Positions 50,401-60,099 of a stretch of 64,000 nucleotides of DNA are shown piece by piece. Positions within the stretch are counted from its first letter, which is position 1, and each line of letters starts with the position of its first letter. The DNA comes from Psychrobacillus vulpis (GTDB lineage: Bacteria > Bacillota > Bacilli > Bacillales_A > Planococcaceae). The position numbers were made by a program, and so were the translations under genes. The notes beneath the pieces were generated by a model, which saw nothing but the letters and a program-made list of their open reading frames with translations, was not told the origin of the DNA and did no database searches. The stretch spans positions 78,724 through 142,723 of the forward strand of contig NZ_VDGI01000005.1 in assembly GCF_006861825.1 (NCBI RefSeq), written 5' to 3'.

Positions 50401-50521
50401 GATTGGTGATTAGTCTAATCAAACCATGCCGATATAATCTACTATAGTAACTTCTAAAATGCTAGTATTACTATTTGGGCATTGGAAATAATACCAAAAA
50501 TATCTATCTAGGAGAGATAAT

Positions 50522-51583
50522 GTGATTAAAAAAAGTATGACCATCTTATCGCTTCTCTTTTTACTTGTTGCTTGTAGTCAGAAAGAGACAAAAGAGCCGG
50601 TTGTTGAAGAGAAGGAAAAAGATAATGTGGAAGAAGCAGTAACTTTGCCGCAAACTGATGAAGAATGGCTTGCTTTGTCTTTAGAAAGTAAATGGAACGA
50701 GAAGCAAGATCTATCAAATGTTGAATTCGGAGAGCCTGTTGCTGTTAATTTCGATGGTGATTTCATACCAGAAGTAGTAATGGCATATTCGACACTAGAT
50801 GAACAATACGGTTACCTTATAGGTAAATTCGATGAAGTATCTAAGATATGGGAATTATGGGAAAATATCGTATTAGAAAATATTCAGAGTATCGAAGCAT
50901 TGGATAAGATAGCTTTAGAGGATAAATCCGAATTACTAATAACAAAAGAAACTTCTAAAGAATCCAACACAAGCTTAGGAATGTATCGTTTTTCAAAGGT
51001 AGATAACAAAATTATAGAAGCTGCAAGCATAGATGTGGACGCTGATAAAGAAGTCGTTATTGATCCAGCCCAAAGTTTAGTAAGTTATTATAACGAAGGT
51101 TCTATAATAGAACTAAAACTTGAAAATAACAAATGGCTATCGGGAACTGATCATAAGATTTATTTAAAAACCTCAACCAATCTATTTAAAGAAGAGTATT
51201 GGGATGTTATCGGCGAAGCTCCAATAAGAGAGTTGCCAATAACACTTGGGACAAGCTACGAAGAAACTAAACAAGCAATAGGCACACCAAAAGAAGAATT
51301 CTCTTTAGAAGGTGGACTTTGCGCTGACTATAAAAATTTCTTCTTCTGTAAAGCATATTTTGGAGAAGATGGCATTCTCCAATACACTTCCAAAATTCCA
51401 AACAAAGTCACTATTGAGGATTTCAAAGAAGTATTGGGAGAACCAGAGAAAGAAGGTCTCACCGATCACCCATACATAGTTTACAGTTTCCGTTATGATT
51501 TAGGTGATTATATCATTATATTGGAGTCAAATTCCGAAGATCCAAAGGGAAATATCGATAAAATATTGGTCGTAAAAAAATAG
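50522..51583 (+). CDS. lipoprotein with C-terminal DUF4309-like domain
   Basis: This gene encodes 353 aa, GTG start with GGAGAGA upstream. Lipobox LLVAC with Cys18 then a charged linker (QKETKEPVVEEKEK). The central part resembles repeat-type export domains (VNFDGDFIPEVVMAYS: FG-GAP-like); the last ~115 residues (LPITLGTSYEETKQAIGTPKEEF..., YKNFFFCKAYFGEDGILQY) resemble the YjgB/DUF4309 domain. Anchored on the outer face of the membrane; role unknown. Own terminator. Confidence 0.75.
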   Translation: MIKKSMTILSLLFLLVACSQKETKEPVVEEKEKDNVEEAVTLPQTDEEWLALSLESKWNEKQDLSNVEFGEPVAVNFDGDFIPEVVMAYSTLDEQYGYLIGKFDEVSKIWELWENIVLENIQSIEALDKIALEDKSELLITKETSKESNTSLGMYRFSKVDNKIIEAASIDVDADKEVVIDPAQSLVSYYNEGSIIELKLENNKWLSGTDHKIYLKTSTNLFKEEYWDVIGEAPIRELPITLGTSYEETKQAIGTPKEEFSLEGGLCADYKNFFFCKAYFGEDGILQYTSKIPNKVTIEDFKEVLGEPEKEGLTDHPYIVYSFRYDLGDYIIILESNSEDPKGNIDKILVVKK

Positions 51584-51590
51584 AACACTA

Positions 51591-51624
51591 AACCCTAGAA
51601 TTCATAAGATTCTAGGTTTTTTTT
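51591..51624 (+). terminator. terminator of lipoprotein gene
   Basis: ACCCTAGAAT / ATTCTAGGTT with a 7-nt loop and eight T residues. Confidence 0.85.
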
Positions 51625-51752
51625 ATTCAGTGAATATAAAAAATTCCAATTGTTAACAAGCTACACCTTTTAAAAGGAAAAATTGGAAGTTATGTAGAAT
51701 TTATGTGTATATTATTTTTTATTCATAAATTAGTTCGGAGGGGGTACTTTTC

Positions 51753-52454
51753 TTGGGGGATTGGAATGTTATTGAATCGATAGCTACCTATTTAGCATGG
51801 ATTGTTATTGGAATTATTGCCTTTCATATGTATCGAAAACATGCAGTAAAGCCAAAGATATGGAAAGTCATTATAGTCATTTTAATAGGTCTTTTTTCTT
51901 TTTCATTTAAATGGAATGTGTTTAATACAATGGTACAGATTTCGGTTTTACCGCTAGGGGTATGGTTTTTGTATTTCTTTTTAAATAAAAAGAAAGATCG
52001 TTGGAAGAAGTATAGACCTTTTGCTTGGTTAGGTTTTTTTGCTAATTTTATTATTTTATTGTCAACTTTTATAGCTATACCAGTCAATCATTTGATATAC
52101 CCGGAAAATGAACTATCAACTCTTATTTCAAGTGTAGAAAACGCTTCGCTTATTAATATTCATCCATCTGCAAAGGAAAGCTTTCTCATAGATGAAAACC
52201 TACTAAAGGAAATACATAGCTTAAAGCAAAAAGAGTTCTTTAGTGACGAATGGTATAACGAGACGTATAGTACGGAGTCGAACAAAAGAAAAGAACGGTT
52301 TCCTTATATGCTGATGAACGCCTCACCTAAATGGGGAAGTGGACTCAGCACCACTGTATATTTAGAGAGTGATGGAAAGGGAGTCTTAGTATTAACTCCA
52401 AATAAGCAATTATATTTTCACTCTGAACATTCTCTTTTAGAGGAGGGAAAATAA
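51753..52454 (+). CDS. membrane protein of unknown function
   Basis: This gene encodes 233 aa, TTG start with CGGAGGGGG 8 bp before. Four hydrophobic helices in residues 8-115 (IATYLAWIVIGIIAFHMY, VIIVILIGLFSFSF, ISVLPLGVWFLYFFL, FFANFIILLSTFIAI), then a soluble C-terminal domain (~120 residues) with VYLESDGKGVLVLTPN. I do not recognise the family. Two base pairs separate it from the next gene, so they form an operon. Confidence 0.7.
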   Translation: MGDWNVIESIATYLAWIVIGIIAFHMYRKHAVKPKIWKVIIVILIGLFSFSFKWNVFNTMVQISVLPLGVWFLYFFLNKKKDRWKKYRPFAWLGFFANFIILLSTFIAIPVNHLIYPENELSTLISSVENASLINIHPSAKESFLIDENLLKEIHSLKQKEFFSDEWYNETYSTESNKRKERFPYMLMNASPKWGSGLSTTVYLESDGKGVLVLTPNKQLYFHSEHSLLEEGK

Positions 52455-52455
52455 A

Positions 52456-53202
52456 ATGACGAAGAAAAAGTTGCTAACTTTTATAGGAAGTATTGTGTTG
52501 GTACTGGCAACCGTCATCATTTATTGGTTTTATTTTTCGAAACCCACGTCATTTCCAAACAATGAGCAGTTAGTAAAGGAGATGAATAGTCTCTTTCCAG
52601 AATGTAGTGCGACCGTTATTCAAGATATTGTCCAATTGGATGAACATCATGTATTTGTTCCTTTTATTTCGGAGGAAAACAATTATGGATTAAGCTTTTG
52701 GGTATGGAAACACCACAAGTGGAAGATCGAAGCTATCGATACAAATGGTAACCCACGAATATGGAAGATAAATAGTAAGGATCCTTCTACTTATCATTTT
52801 GTATGGAATTTTCCATCTACTGATTATCTAAACTATATGAAATTGTACTTAATTAAAAAGAGAGGATATCATATCTCAGGGAATATTCATCATTATAATC
52901 CAGCAGTACAAATGGAAGAAAAAATCGTGCTTCCAGAACAAAACTTTGGCAGCTTACAAGTACCAGATGAATGGGTGGCTGTGATAAATTCAATGAACGA
53001 ATTAAACTCGGCGAAACAACCAGATATATTTTTTATTAATTTTTTTCCGCAACAGGATATGTATTTTGGTTGGAATACCTTTGATATATCGGATAATATA
53101 ACTCATCCGGAACGTCTTTCGAATAGCTCTTCTTTCTGGAATGAAGGTATGGACATTGAATATATGATATTCGTCAATGATTCAGAGCTTGAATTTCCGT
53201 AA
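52456..53202 (+). CDS. exported/membrane-anchored protein of unknown function
   Basis: This gene encodes 248 aa with one N-terminal membrane anchor (KLLTFIGSIVLVLATVIIYWFYF) and a ~220-residue outside domain rich in aromatic residues (SFWVWKHHKWKIEAIDTNG, YHFVWNFPSTDYLNYM). AGAGGAGGG overlaps the end of the gene before. Similar two-gene units with a multi-helix partner occur in Bacillales; no function known to me. Terminator follows directly. Confidence 0.7.
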   Translation: MTKKKLLTFIGSIVLVLATVIIYWFYFSKPTSFPNNEQLVKEMNSLFPECSATVIQDIVQLDEHHVFVPFISEENNYGLSFWVWKHHKWKIEAIDTNGNPRIWKINSKDPSTYHFVWNFPSTDYLNYMKLYLIKKRGYHISGNIHHYNPAVQMEEKIVLPEQNFGSLQVPDEWVAVINSMNELNSAKQPDIFFINFFPQQDMYFGWNTFDISDNITHPERLSNSSSFWNEGMDIEYMIFVNDSELEFP

Positions 53203-53204
53203 TG

Positions 53205-53245
53205 AAACCCCAGAAACTAGTATTCATAGTTTCTAGGGTTTTTTA
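53205..53245 (+). terminator. terminator of the two-gene membrane operon
   Basis: AAACCCCAGAAACTA...TAGTTTCTAGGGTTT with one internal mismatch and a TTTTTT tail. Confidence 0.85.
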
Positions 53246-53325
53246 AATAAGAAAAACTATTAAATCTTAAGCAAGACAACTTGTCTAACCTTACTGAAGA
53301 AGTACTCACATATTGTCTAATTAAT

Positions 53326-53339
53326 TGAAAGCGGTTGCA
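53326..53339 (+). promoter_or_regulatory. cre (CcpA) site before the catabolic operon
   Basis: TGAAAGCGGTTGCA matches the cre consensus TGWAANCGNTNWCA at all but one fixed position. A consensus -10 (TATAAT, 53343-53348) follows 3 bp later, so CcpA bound here would cover the promoter. Carbon catabolite repression of the operon at 53423 onward is the likely meaning. Confidence 0.65.
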
Positions 53340-53422
53340 AAATATAATAAAGAAAGAATATTCAAAACAATAAAATAATAACTTCGAACTTTATTAATGA
53401 AATAGTGAAAAGGGGAGATTAT

Positions 53423-54649
53423 ATGAAAATAAAAGTAGAAAACGAGACGTATTTACGAGATCGGGAAGTTGTTATTAACTTAACGAAAGAACTTGTACGT
53501 ATTCCAAGTGTCTATCGCAAAAATGATCCAGATGGAAATGAAACAAAAGTGGCTTTATATGTTGCTCAATATTTAAAGAACCAAGGAATTGAAACACATA
53601 TAGAGGAGGTAGTACCTGGAAGGCCAAATGTCATTGGAATCATTGATTCAGGGAAACCAGGCAAGACATTACTTTTCGAAGGTCATACAGATGTTGTGAC
53701 AGAAGGGAACAAAGATGCTTGGACATACGATCCATTCGGTGCAGAAGTTGTCGATGGGCGTATGTATGGAAGAGGCACGAATGATACAAAAGGGAATTTG
53801 GCATGCATGATTACTGCTGTTAATTCTCTCCTATTAGATAAAGAAGAATTCACCGGGAAAATTATTCTTTGCATTCCTTGTGATGAAGAAGGTCTAATGC
53901 TTGGGATTAAGCACTTCATTAAACAAGGTTGGGCTGACGGGGTAGACGGAGCAATTATTTGTGAGCCACAAGAAAATAACGTTTCTATTGCACAACGAGG
54001 AGCAATGCGTATCCAAGTGGATGTATACGGGAAGATGGCTCATGGTGCCATATCTTGGAGTGGTATCAATCCGAACTGGCGTATGGCAAGGTTTATTGTT
54101 GAACTTGAAAAATTAGAGAAGGAAGAGCAAGCGAGGCTAGGGGAAGACCCTTATTTAAAATGGCCTTCCATTACGCCTACTATTTTACAAGCTCCAGTAA
54201 AAGGAGATGCTCAAATCAATGTCATTCCAGATCATTGCATGATGACACTTGATATACGAACAGTTCCTGATCAAAATCACGAGGAACTATTAAATAAAAT
54301 CTATAATATTATTAATAGACTGAAAGAAGATGACCCGGATTTTAAAGTAGACTTAACAATTTTAGACAACCGTCCTTCAACGTATACACATAAAAATGAT
54401 CCAGTCGTCCAAGCAATTTATGATGCTGTTCAATCTGTTACAGGTGATGAGCCGATTTATAACGGCGTACCGGGAGCAACTGATGGTACATTCCTTCATA
54501 TGCATGGTATTCCAATTGTTACAATTGGTGCTGGAGATCGAGAAATTCCTCATCAAATTAACGAATATGTCGACATTGAAGAGCTAGCTGTGACAACTGC
54601 TATTTTCCGGGAAGCAGCTTTACGTTTCTTAAATAGTGAGGAAAAGTAG
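53423..54649 (+). CDS. M20-family amidohydrolase (ArgE/DapE-like)
   Basis: This gene encodes 408 aa from ATG 53423 (AAGGGGAGAT 7 bp before). Zinc ligands are visible: His in FEGHTDVV, Asp in GRGTNDTKGNLA, Glu pair in CDEEG, and His in IPHQINEYV; the dimerisation domain lies at ~185-300. M20 enzymes of this group remove acyl or carbamoyl groups from amino acids or split dipeptides. First gene of a ten-gene-plus operon; it probably opens the amide bond of the imported substrate. Confidence 0.9.
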   Translation: MKIKVENETYLRDREVVINLTKELVRIPSVYRKNDPDGNETKVALYVAQYLKNQGIETHIEEVVPGRPNVIGIIDSGKPGKTLLFEGHTDVVTEGNKDAWTYDPFGAEVVDGRMYGRGTNDTKGNLACMITAVNSLLLDKEEFTGKIILCIPCDEEGLMLGIKHFIKQGWADGVDGAIICEPQENNVSIAQRGAMRIQVDVYGKMAHGAISWSGINPNWRMARFIVELEKLEKEEQARLGEDPYLKWPSITPTILQAPVKGDAQINVIPDHCMMTLDIRTVPDQNHEELLNKIYNIINRLKEDDPDFKVDLTILDNRPSTYTHKNDPVVQAIYDAVQSVTGDEPIYNGVPGATDGTFLHMHGIPIVTIGAGDREIPHQINEYVDIEELAVTTAIFREAALRFLNSEEK

Positions 54650-55765
54650 ATGATAAAAGAATTTAAGATTGCAGTCATAGCAGGAGACGGAATTGGTGTT
54701 GAAGTGATGGAAGAGGCTTTACATGTATTGAATGTATTGCAAGATTATGAAAAAGACTTAGTACTTCATATGGAAAAATTACCATGGGGCTCTGATTACT
54801 ATTTAGAAAATGGAAGCATGATGCCTGATGACGGATTAGACATTCTAAAGAAATTCGATGCAATTTTGTTTGGAGCAATTGGAGATGCCCGCGTTCCAGA
54901 TGATGTTACTATTTGGGAGCTCATTATGCCGATACGGAAACAATTTCAACAATACGTCAATTTTCGACCAGTAAAGTCACTGGAAGGTATTAAATCCCCA
55001 CTTAGTAACGTTGATAATATCGATTTTGTCATTTTTCGTGAAAACGCGGAAGGGGAATATTCCAATAGTGGGGGCCGAATGTTCGATTCCCAATCTTCAG
55101 AACTGGCCATCCAAAACACTATTATGACCCGTAAAGGGATTGAAAGAATTACAAAAGCTGCAAGTGATTATGCAGTAAAGAATGGTAAGAAAAAAGTGAC
55201 GAGTGCAACAAAGTCAAATGCTGTTATTCATGCGATGAAGTTATGGGACGAGTGTGTAAAGCAAACAGTATTAATAGATTTTCCAGAGTTACAGCTTGAA
55301 TCAGTATATATTGATGCTCTCGTTGCCTATCTTGTTCAACGACCACACACATTTGAAGTAGTTGTTGCATCTAATCTGTTTGGGGATATTTTATCAGATC
55401 TTGGTTCGGCAATTGTTGGAGGGCTTGGTCTTTCTCCATCAGCCAATATAAATCCGGAAAAAAAGTTTCCTTCCATGTTTGAACCAGTTCATGGGTCTGC
55501 TCCAGATATAGCTGGAAAAGGGATAGCAAATCCAATCGCACAAGTGTGGTCAGCGGCTTTAATGTTGGATCATTTAGGGAGGAAGGATCTTTCAACGAAA
55601 ATCATTAAAGCTATTGAAGAGGTACTTAGCGAAGGAAAAGTAAAAACGGCCGACATTGGTGGTAATGCCACTACCAAACAGATGGGCGCGGTAATTGTCG
55701 AAAAAATAAAAGACCAGTATATTAATGAGAAAATGGAGACTCCACTATATGGAATTAAACAATAA
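54650..55765 (+). CDS. isopropylmalate/tartrate-type dehydrogenase
   Basis: This gene encodes 371 aa, NAD-dependent beta-decarboxylating dehydrogenase fold: IAGDGIGVEVMEEAL, LPWGSDYYLENGSMMPDDGLD, AILFGAIGDARVPDDVTIWELIMPIRKQFQQYVNFRPVK, FRENAEGEYSNSGGR and VYIDALVAY. The WGSDYY...GAIGD...REN-EGEYS pattern is that of tartrate dehydrogenase/D-malate dehydrogenase (DmlA/TTUC) rather than LeuB. It likely oxidises and decarboxylates a 2-hydroxy acid. Directly follows the M20 gene stop; the SDR gene overlaps its end. Confidence 0.88.
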   Translation: MIKEFKIAVIAGDGIGVEVMEEALHVLNVLQDYEKDLVLHMEKLPWGSDYYLENGSMMPDDGLDILKKFDAILFGAIGDARVPDDVTIWELIMPIRKQFQQYVNFRPVKSLEGIKSPLSNVDNIDFVIFRENAEGEYSNSGGRMFDSQSSELAIQNTIMTRKGIERITKAASDYAVKNGKKKVTSATKSNAVIHAMKLWDECVKQTVLIDFPELQLESVYIDALVAYLVQRPHTFEVVVASNLFGDILSDLGSAIVGGLGLSPSANINPEKKFPSMFEPVHGSAPDIAGKGIANPIAQVWSAALMLDHLGRKDLSTKIIKAIEEVLSEGKVKTADIGGNATTKQMGAVIVEKIKDQYINEKMETPLYGIKQ

Positions 55766-56489
55766 AGTCATTATCGTTACAGGTGCTGGTGGTGGGATGG
55801 GTCAAGTAATAGTTTCCCAGCTTGTAGAGCAGGGGGCCGTTGTTATTGGTATCGACCTTTCCATGGATTTAATGCCGACATATGATAGATTCATTGCAAA
55901 AGAAGCTAGTGTCTTAGATGAAAATAAAATCTCCGAGATTTTCTCGGATGTCCATCATGAATTCGGAAAAATTGATGGGCTTGTCAATGCAATAGGCATT
56001 GCCCAGTCTGCAACTCCTATAGAAGATGTAACGCTGGAACAGTGGAACAGGCTAATTAATATTAATGCAACGAGTTTATTTATCACATGTAAAGAAGCAG
56101 TGAAATACATGAAACCCAAACGTAAAGGTTCCATTGTAACGATTGCTTCGATTTCGGCAGTTAGACCTAGGCCTGGACTACAATCGTATATCGCATCTAA
56201 AGGGGCAGCAGAAAGTTTTTCAAGAGCAATGGCTATCGAATTAGCGAGCCACTCGATACGAGTGAACACTATTCACCCTGGCCCTGCAGACACAGGTATG
56301 TTAGGTCAATTCGCTGCGAAAGACGCAGATGTTGGTGCAATGAAAGAAGAAATATTTAGACAAAGTGTCCCGTTAGGTGAGTTAATCCAACCGGAAGATA
56401 TCGCATATGCGGTCGTTTATTTACTTTCGGATCGTGCAAAAATCGTGACTGGCGCTACATTACATGTAGATGGTGGAAGAGGACTGTAA
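55749..56489 (+). CDS. short-chain dehydrogenase/reductase
   Basis: This gene encodes 246 aa from ATG 55749, overlapping the previous gene by 17 bp; the longer frame at 55725 lies inside it. SDR motifs: TGAGGGMGQVI, Asp in IGIDLS, NAIG in place of NNAG, Ser in TIASISA and YIASK active site, VDGGRGL end. Probably an alcohol/hydroxy-acid dehydrogenase step of the pathway encoded by this operon. Confidence 0.92.
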   Translation: MELNNKVIIVTGAGGGMGQVIVSQLVEQGAVVIGIDLSMDLMPTYDRFIAKEASVLDENKISEIFSDVHHEFGKIDGLVNAIGIAQSATPIEDVTLEQWNRLININATSLFITCKEAVKYMKPKRKGSIVTIASISAVRPRPGLQSYIASKGAAESFSRAMAIELASHSIRVNTIHPGPADTGMLGQFAAKDADVGAMKEEIFRQSVPLGELIQPEDIAYAVVYLLSDRAKIVTGATLHVDGGRGL

Positions 56490-56501
56490 TTATGAAAGGC
56501 T

Positions 56502-57956
56502 GTGAGTGAATTGAAGCAAATTCCAATGCTTATTAATGGAGAGTGGGTTGGAAACGAGACGAATGAGTGGCTGCCGGTTTTTAACCCATCAAACGGACAA
56601 CAAATTGCAGAAATCGTAAGAGGAAATAAAGAACATGTAAATGCAGCCGTAGCAGCCGCACAAGTCGCGTATGAACGCGATGAATGGAAAAAAGTAAAGC
56701 CTTTTGAGCGAGGCCAGTTACTTATAAATCTTGCAAATCACATAAGAGAAAACGCAGAACAATGGAGCAAATTAGAATGTGAGGATGTTGGTAAGCCTAT
56801 TTCACAAGCTCGGGCAGACGTTGAAGCCGCTGCGAGATACTTTGAATTTTATGGTGGAGCCGCGGATAAAGTAATGGGGGATACTATTCCAATTGAAGAA
56901 GGAATATTAAACGCTACTGTCCTTGAACCGCTAGGGGTAACAGTACATATTATTCCTTGGAATTATCCACTCCAAATAATATCTAGAAGCGTAGCTGCAG
57001 CTATTGCAACTGGGAATGCCGTCATTGTTAAAAGTGCTGAAGACACACCGTTGACAGCACACGCGCTTTCAGAATGGTTTGCTGCAAGTAATTTGCCGAA
57101 AGGAATATTCCAGCATGTAACAGGTATTGGTCCTGATGTCGGAGGTCCTTTAGCTAGTCACCCAAACATTCAACACGTAACCTTTACTGGATCATTAAAA
57201 ACAGGGGTTTCTGTAATGAAAGCGGCAGCGGAAAATGTTGTTCCTGTTACCCTCGAGCTTGGTGGAAAGTCTCCTAATATCGTATTTGCTGATGCAAATG
57301 AAGAACGTGCATTAGAGGGAGTAGTTAGAGCTATTATCCAAAACGCGGGGCAAACGTGTTCAGCTGGATCGAGGCTACTTATTGAAGAAGGGTATAAAGA
57401 AGAATTTTTAAGCAAACTGACAACCAAATTTAACGAACTGACAATTGGTCCTGGATCGGAAGATTACGACATCGGACCGATTTTAAATAAAAGACAATAC
57501 GATCAAATCATGAAAAAGATCGAAGTAGCCAAATCCGATGGGAAAATCATCTCTGGAGGAGAAGCGATAACGATAGATGGATATGAAGGTGGATTTTATA
57601 TTCAGCCGACGATTATAGATGGTCTAGAACATGGTCATTCATTAGCGCAAGAAGAAATATTCGGCCCTGTATTAACCGTTTTTCCATTTAAAGACGTAGA
57701 AGAAGCAATTCGACTTGCTAATAGTACTGATTATGGACTCGTCGCTGGAATTTGGACGCAAAATATAGATGTAGCCCATTATGCTGCTTCTAAAGTAAAG
57801 TCTGGACAAGTATTTATTAACAATTATGGAGCGGCTGGTGGCATTCAAATGCCATTTGGTGGATATAAGAAAAGCGGGATTGGTAGAGAAAAAGGTTTTG
57901 TTGCTTTAAGAAACTACACACAGATTAAGAATATAGCAGTAAAGTTTAGTATTTGA
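56502..57956 (+). CDS. aldehyde dehydrogenase (NAD-dependent)
   Basis: This gene encodes 484 aa, GTG start. Catalytic Cys286 (NAGQTCSAGS) and Glu252 (LELGGKSPN), IPWNYPLQ and FTGSLKTG cofactor motifs are present, with C-terminal PFGGYKKSGIGREKG. Closest in look to betaine-aldehyde/gamma-aminobutyraldehyde-type enzymes. It would oxidise an aldehyde intermediate to an acid. 12 bp after the SDR gene. Confidence 0.93.
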   Translation: MSELKQIPMLINGEWVGNETNEWLPVFNPSNGQQIAEIVRGNKEHVNAAVAAAQVAYERDEWKKVKPFERGQLLINLANHIRENAEQWSKLECEDVGKPISQARADVEAAARYFEFYGGAADKVMGDTIPIEEGILNATVLEPLGVTVHIIPWNYPLQIISRSVAAAIATGNAVIVKSAEDTPLTAHALSEWFAASNLPKGIFQHVTGIGPDVGGPLASHPNIQHVTFTGSLKTGVSVMKAAAENVVPVTLELGGKSPNIVFADANEERALEGVVRAIIQNAGQTCSAGSRLLIEEGYKEEFLSKLTTKFNELTIGPGSEDYDIGPILNKRQYDQIMKKIEVAKSDGKIISGGEAITIDGYEGGFYIQPTIIDGLEHGHSLAQEEIFGPVLTVFPFKDVEEAIRLANSTDYGLVAGIWTQNIDVAHYAASKVKSGQVFINNYGAAGGIQMPFGGYKKSGIGREKGFVALRNYTQIKNIAVKFSI

Positions 57957-57976
57957 ATTTGAAAAGAGGTGAACTC

Positions 57977-59005
57977 ATGCATAGCCCACAAGTAAAACTA
58001 GAATCCTCTGCAAACCTTCAGGAAAATATGTTATTAGAGGTTAATGGCTTAAAAACGTATTTTCAGATGGAAAAAGGGAAAGTGGCTAAAGCAGTTGATA
58101 ATGTGAGTTTTTCTATTAATAAAGGAGAAACGGTTGCGTTAGTAGGAGAATCCGGCAGTGGAAAGAGCATAACTTCCCTATCTATTATGAGACTCATTCC
58201 AAAACCTCCAGGTGAAATTGTAGAAGGATCCATTTTTCTGGAGGGAAAGGAATTACTTACTCTACCAGAGGATGAAATGGCAAATGTCCGTGGGAATGAT
58301 ATCGGAATGATCTTTCAAGAGCCGATGACTTCTTTAGATCCAGTCTTTACAATTGGCAATCAAATCGTGGAATCGTTAATGAGACATCAAAAAATAAAGA
58401 AAAGTGAAGCTTATGAGAAAGCGATTGAATTACTAAAGATTGTTGGCTTTTCTAGAGCGGAAGTAATTATTAACGAATACCCTCATCAATTATCTGGGGG
58501 GATGAGACAAAGGGTGATGATTGCTATTGCAATGTCCAACAATCCTAAACTACTTATTGCAGACGAACCAACTACTGCATTAGATGTTACCGTTCAAGCT
58601 CAAATACTAAACTTAATGATGGATATGAAGAAAAAGTATGGATCATCTATACTACTTATCACACATGATATGGGAGTTGTAGCGGAGGTAGCAGATCGAG
58701 TGCTTGTTATGTATGCAGGACAAATTGTGGAAGAGGCTCTCGTGAAAGACCTTTTCTTGAAAACGAAGCATCCTTACACGAAAGCATTATTAAAAACGAT
58801 TCCTAATATAGAGGTTGAATTACATCGTTTAGATTCGATACCTGGTACTGTACCGCCAGCGCATCTATTCCCTAAAGGCTGTAGATTTGCTGAACGATGT
58901 ACGTACGCGATGGCAAAATGCCATGAAGAAGATCCTAGTCTCATAGAGAATTCTCCGGACCATAAAGTTAGATGCCATCTCTATGAAAGAGAGGGAGGTA
59001 TGTAG
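57977..59005 (+). CDS. peptide ABC importer ATPase (OppD/DppD type)
   Basis: This gene encodes 342 aa from ATG 57977 (AAAAGAGGTGA before; frame opens at 57953). Walker A GESGSGKS (57-64), signature LSGGMRQR, Walker B LLIADEPTTALDVT, switch THDMG, and the oligopeptide-transporter C-terminal motif with four cysteines (CRFAERCTYAMAKC...C) that binds an iron-sulfur cluster in this family. Pairs with the next ATPase. Confidence 0.94.
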   Translation: MHSPQVKLESSANLQENMLLEVNGLKTYFQMEKGKVAKAVDNVSFSINKGETVALVGESGSGKSITSLSIMRLIPKPPGEIVEGSIFLEGKELLTLPEDEMANVRGNDIGMIFQEPMTSLDPVFTIGNQIVESLMRHQKIKKSEAYEKAIELLKIVGFSRAEVIINEYPHQLSGGMRQRVMIAIAMSNNPKLLIADEPTTALDVTVQAQILNLMMDMKKKYGSSILLITHDMGVVAEVADRVLVMYAGQIVEEALVKDLFLKTKHPYTKALLKTIPNIEVELHRLDSIPGTVPPAHLFPKGCRFAERCTYAMAKCHEEDPSLIENSPDHKVRCHLYEREGGM

Positions 59006-59006
59006 A

Positions 59007-60038
59007 GTGATCGAAAGAGAGAAGTTACTTACAATAAATCATCTGAAAAAATATTTTCCGATTAAAGGCGCTCTTTTTAAAGGGAATGCTGGCCAAGTAA
59101 AAGCAGTTGATGATGTAAGTTTTGAGATTTATAAAGGGGAGACACTTGGAATCGTAGGAGAATCTGGTTCAGGAAAATCGACTTTAGGGAGAACAATCCT
59201 TCGATTGATGGAACCTACCGATGGTGAAATTATTTTTGAAGGAACTAATCTGGAAAAACTACGAACTAGACAATTAGTAGAGCAAAGAAAACAAATGCAA
59301 ATGATATTCCAAGATCCATTTGCTTCCTTAAATCCAAGAATGCGTGTTGGACAAATTGTTGGGGAGCCTTTGGCTGTACAGAAGATGCTTACGAAAGCAG
59401 AACGTGCTGAAAAAGTAATGGATTTAATTAAAAAAGTAGGTTTGACAAAAGAAGCACTTACAAAGTTTCCGCATGAGTTTTCTGGTGGTCAGAGACAACG
59501 TATAGGTATTGCTAGAGCTCTTTCCATGAATCCAAAATTTATTATTGCCGATGAACCAGTTTCAGCTCTCGATGTTTCAGTTCAATCGCAAGTTTTAAAT
59601 TTGATGATGGACCTTCAAGATGAATTTACTTTAACTTATTTATTTATCTCCCATGATTTAAGTGTTGTGAAGCACATTAGTGATCGTGTAGGTGTGATGT
59701 ATTTGGGAAGAATTGTTGAAATTGGGGATAAAAAAGATATCTATAGCAATCCTCTCCACCCATATACTCAAGCGTTATTATCAGCAATTCCTGTCGTAAA
59801 CTTTGAGAATGAGAGAGAAAGAATTCAGTTAAAAGGGGAGCAGCCTAATCCATCAGATCCACCAGCAGGTTGCGCATTTCATACAAGATGTCCACTTGCT
59901 TTCGAACGTTGTAAACTGGAACGTCCGAACCTTATGAAGCAATCAAGTGGGCAGTTAGTCGCTTGTCACTTGTATGAAGACGGAACGCATAATACTAAGG
60001 ATACGAGTGAGGATAAAATTCTTGTTCTCCAACATTAA
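59007..60038 (+). CDS. peptide ABC importer ATPase (OppF/DppF type)
   Basis: This gene encodes 343 aa from GTG 59007 (GAGGGAGGTAT upstream; 1 bp after the previous stop). Walker A GESGSGKST (51-59), FQDPFASLNPRMRVG, signature FSGGQRQR, Walker B IIADEPVSALDVS, and the C-terminal Cys motif CAFHTRCPLAFERC. Forms a heterodimer with the OppD-type protein to power uptake. Confidence 0.94.
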   Translation: MIEREKLLTINHLKKYFPIKGALFKGNAGQVKAVDDVSFEIYKGETLGIVGESGSGKSTLGRTILRLMEPTDGEIIFEGTNLEKLRTRQLVEQRKQMQMIFQDPFASLNPRMRVGQIVGEPLAVQKMLTKAERAEKVMDLIKKVGLTKEALTKFPHEFSGGQRQRIGIARALSMNPKFIIADEPVSALDVSVQSQVLNLMMDLQDEFTLTYLFISHDLSVVKHISDRVGVMYLGRIVEIGDKKDIYSNPLHPYTQALLSAIPVVNFENERERIQLKGEQPNPSDPPAGCAFHTRCPLAFERCKLERPNLMKQSSGQLVACHLYEDGTHNTKDTSEDKILVLQH

Positions 60039-60099
60039 AGGATAGAATTATACCTTTAACTGCTTGAATATTCATAAAATATATAAAGTAGGTGTGAAT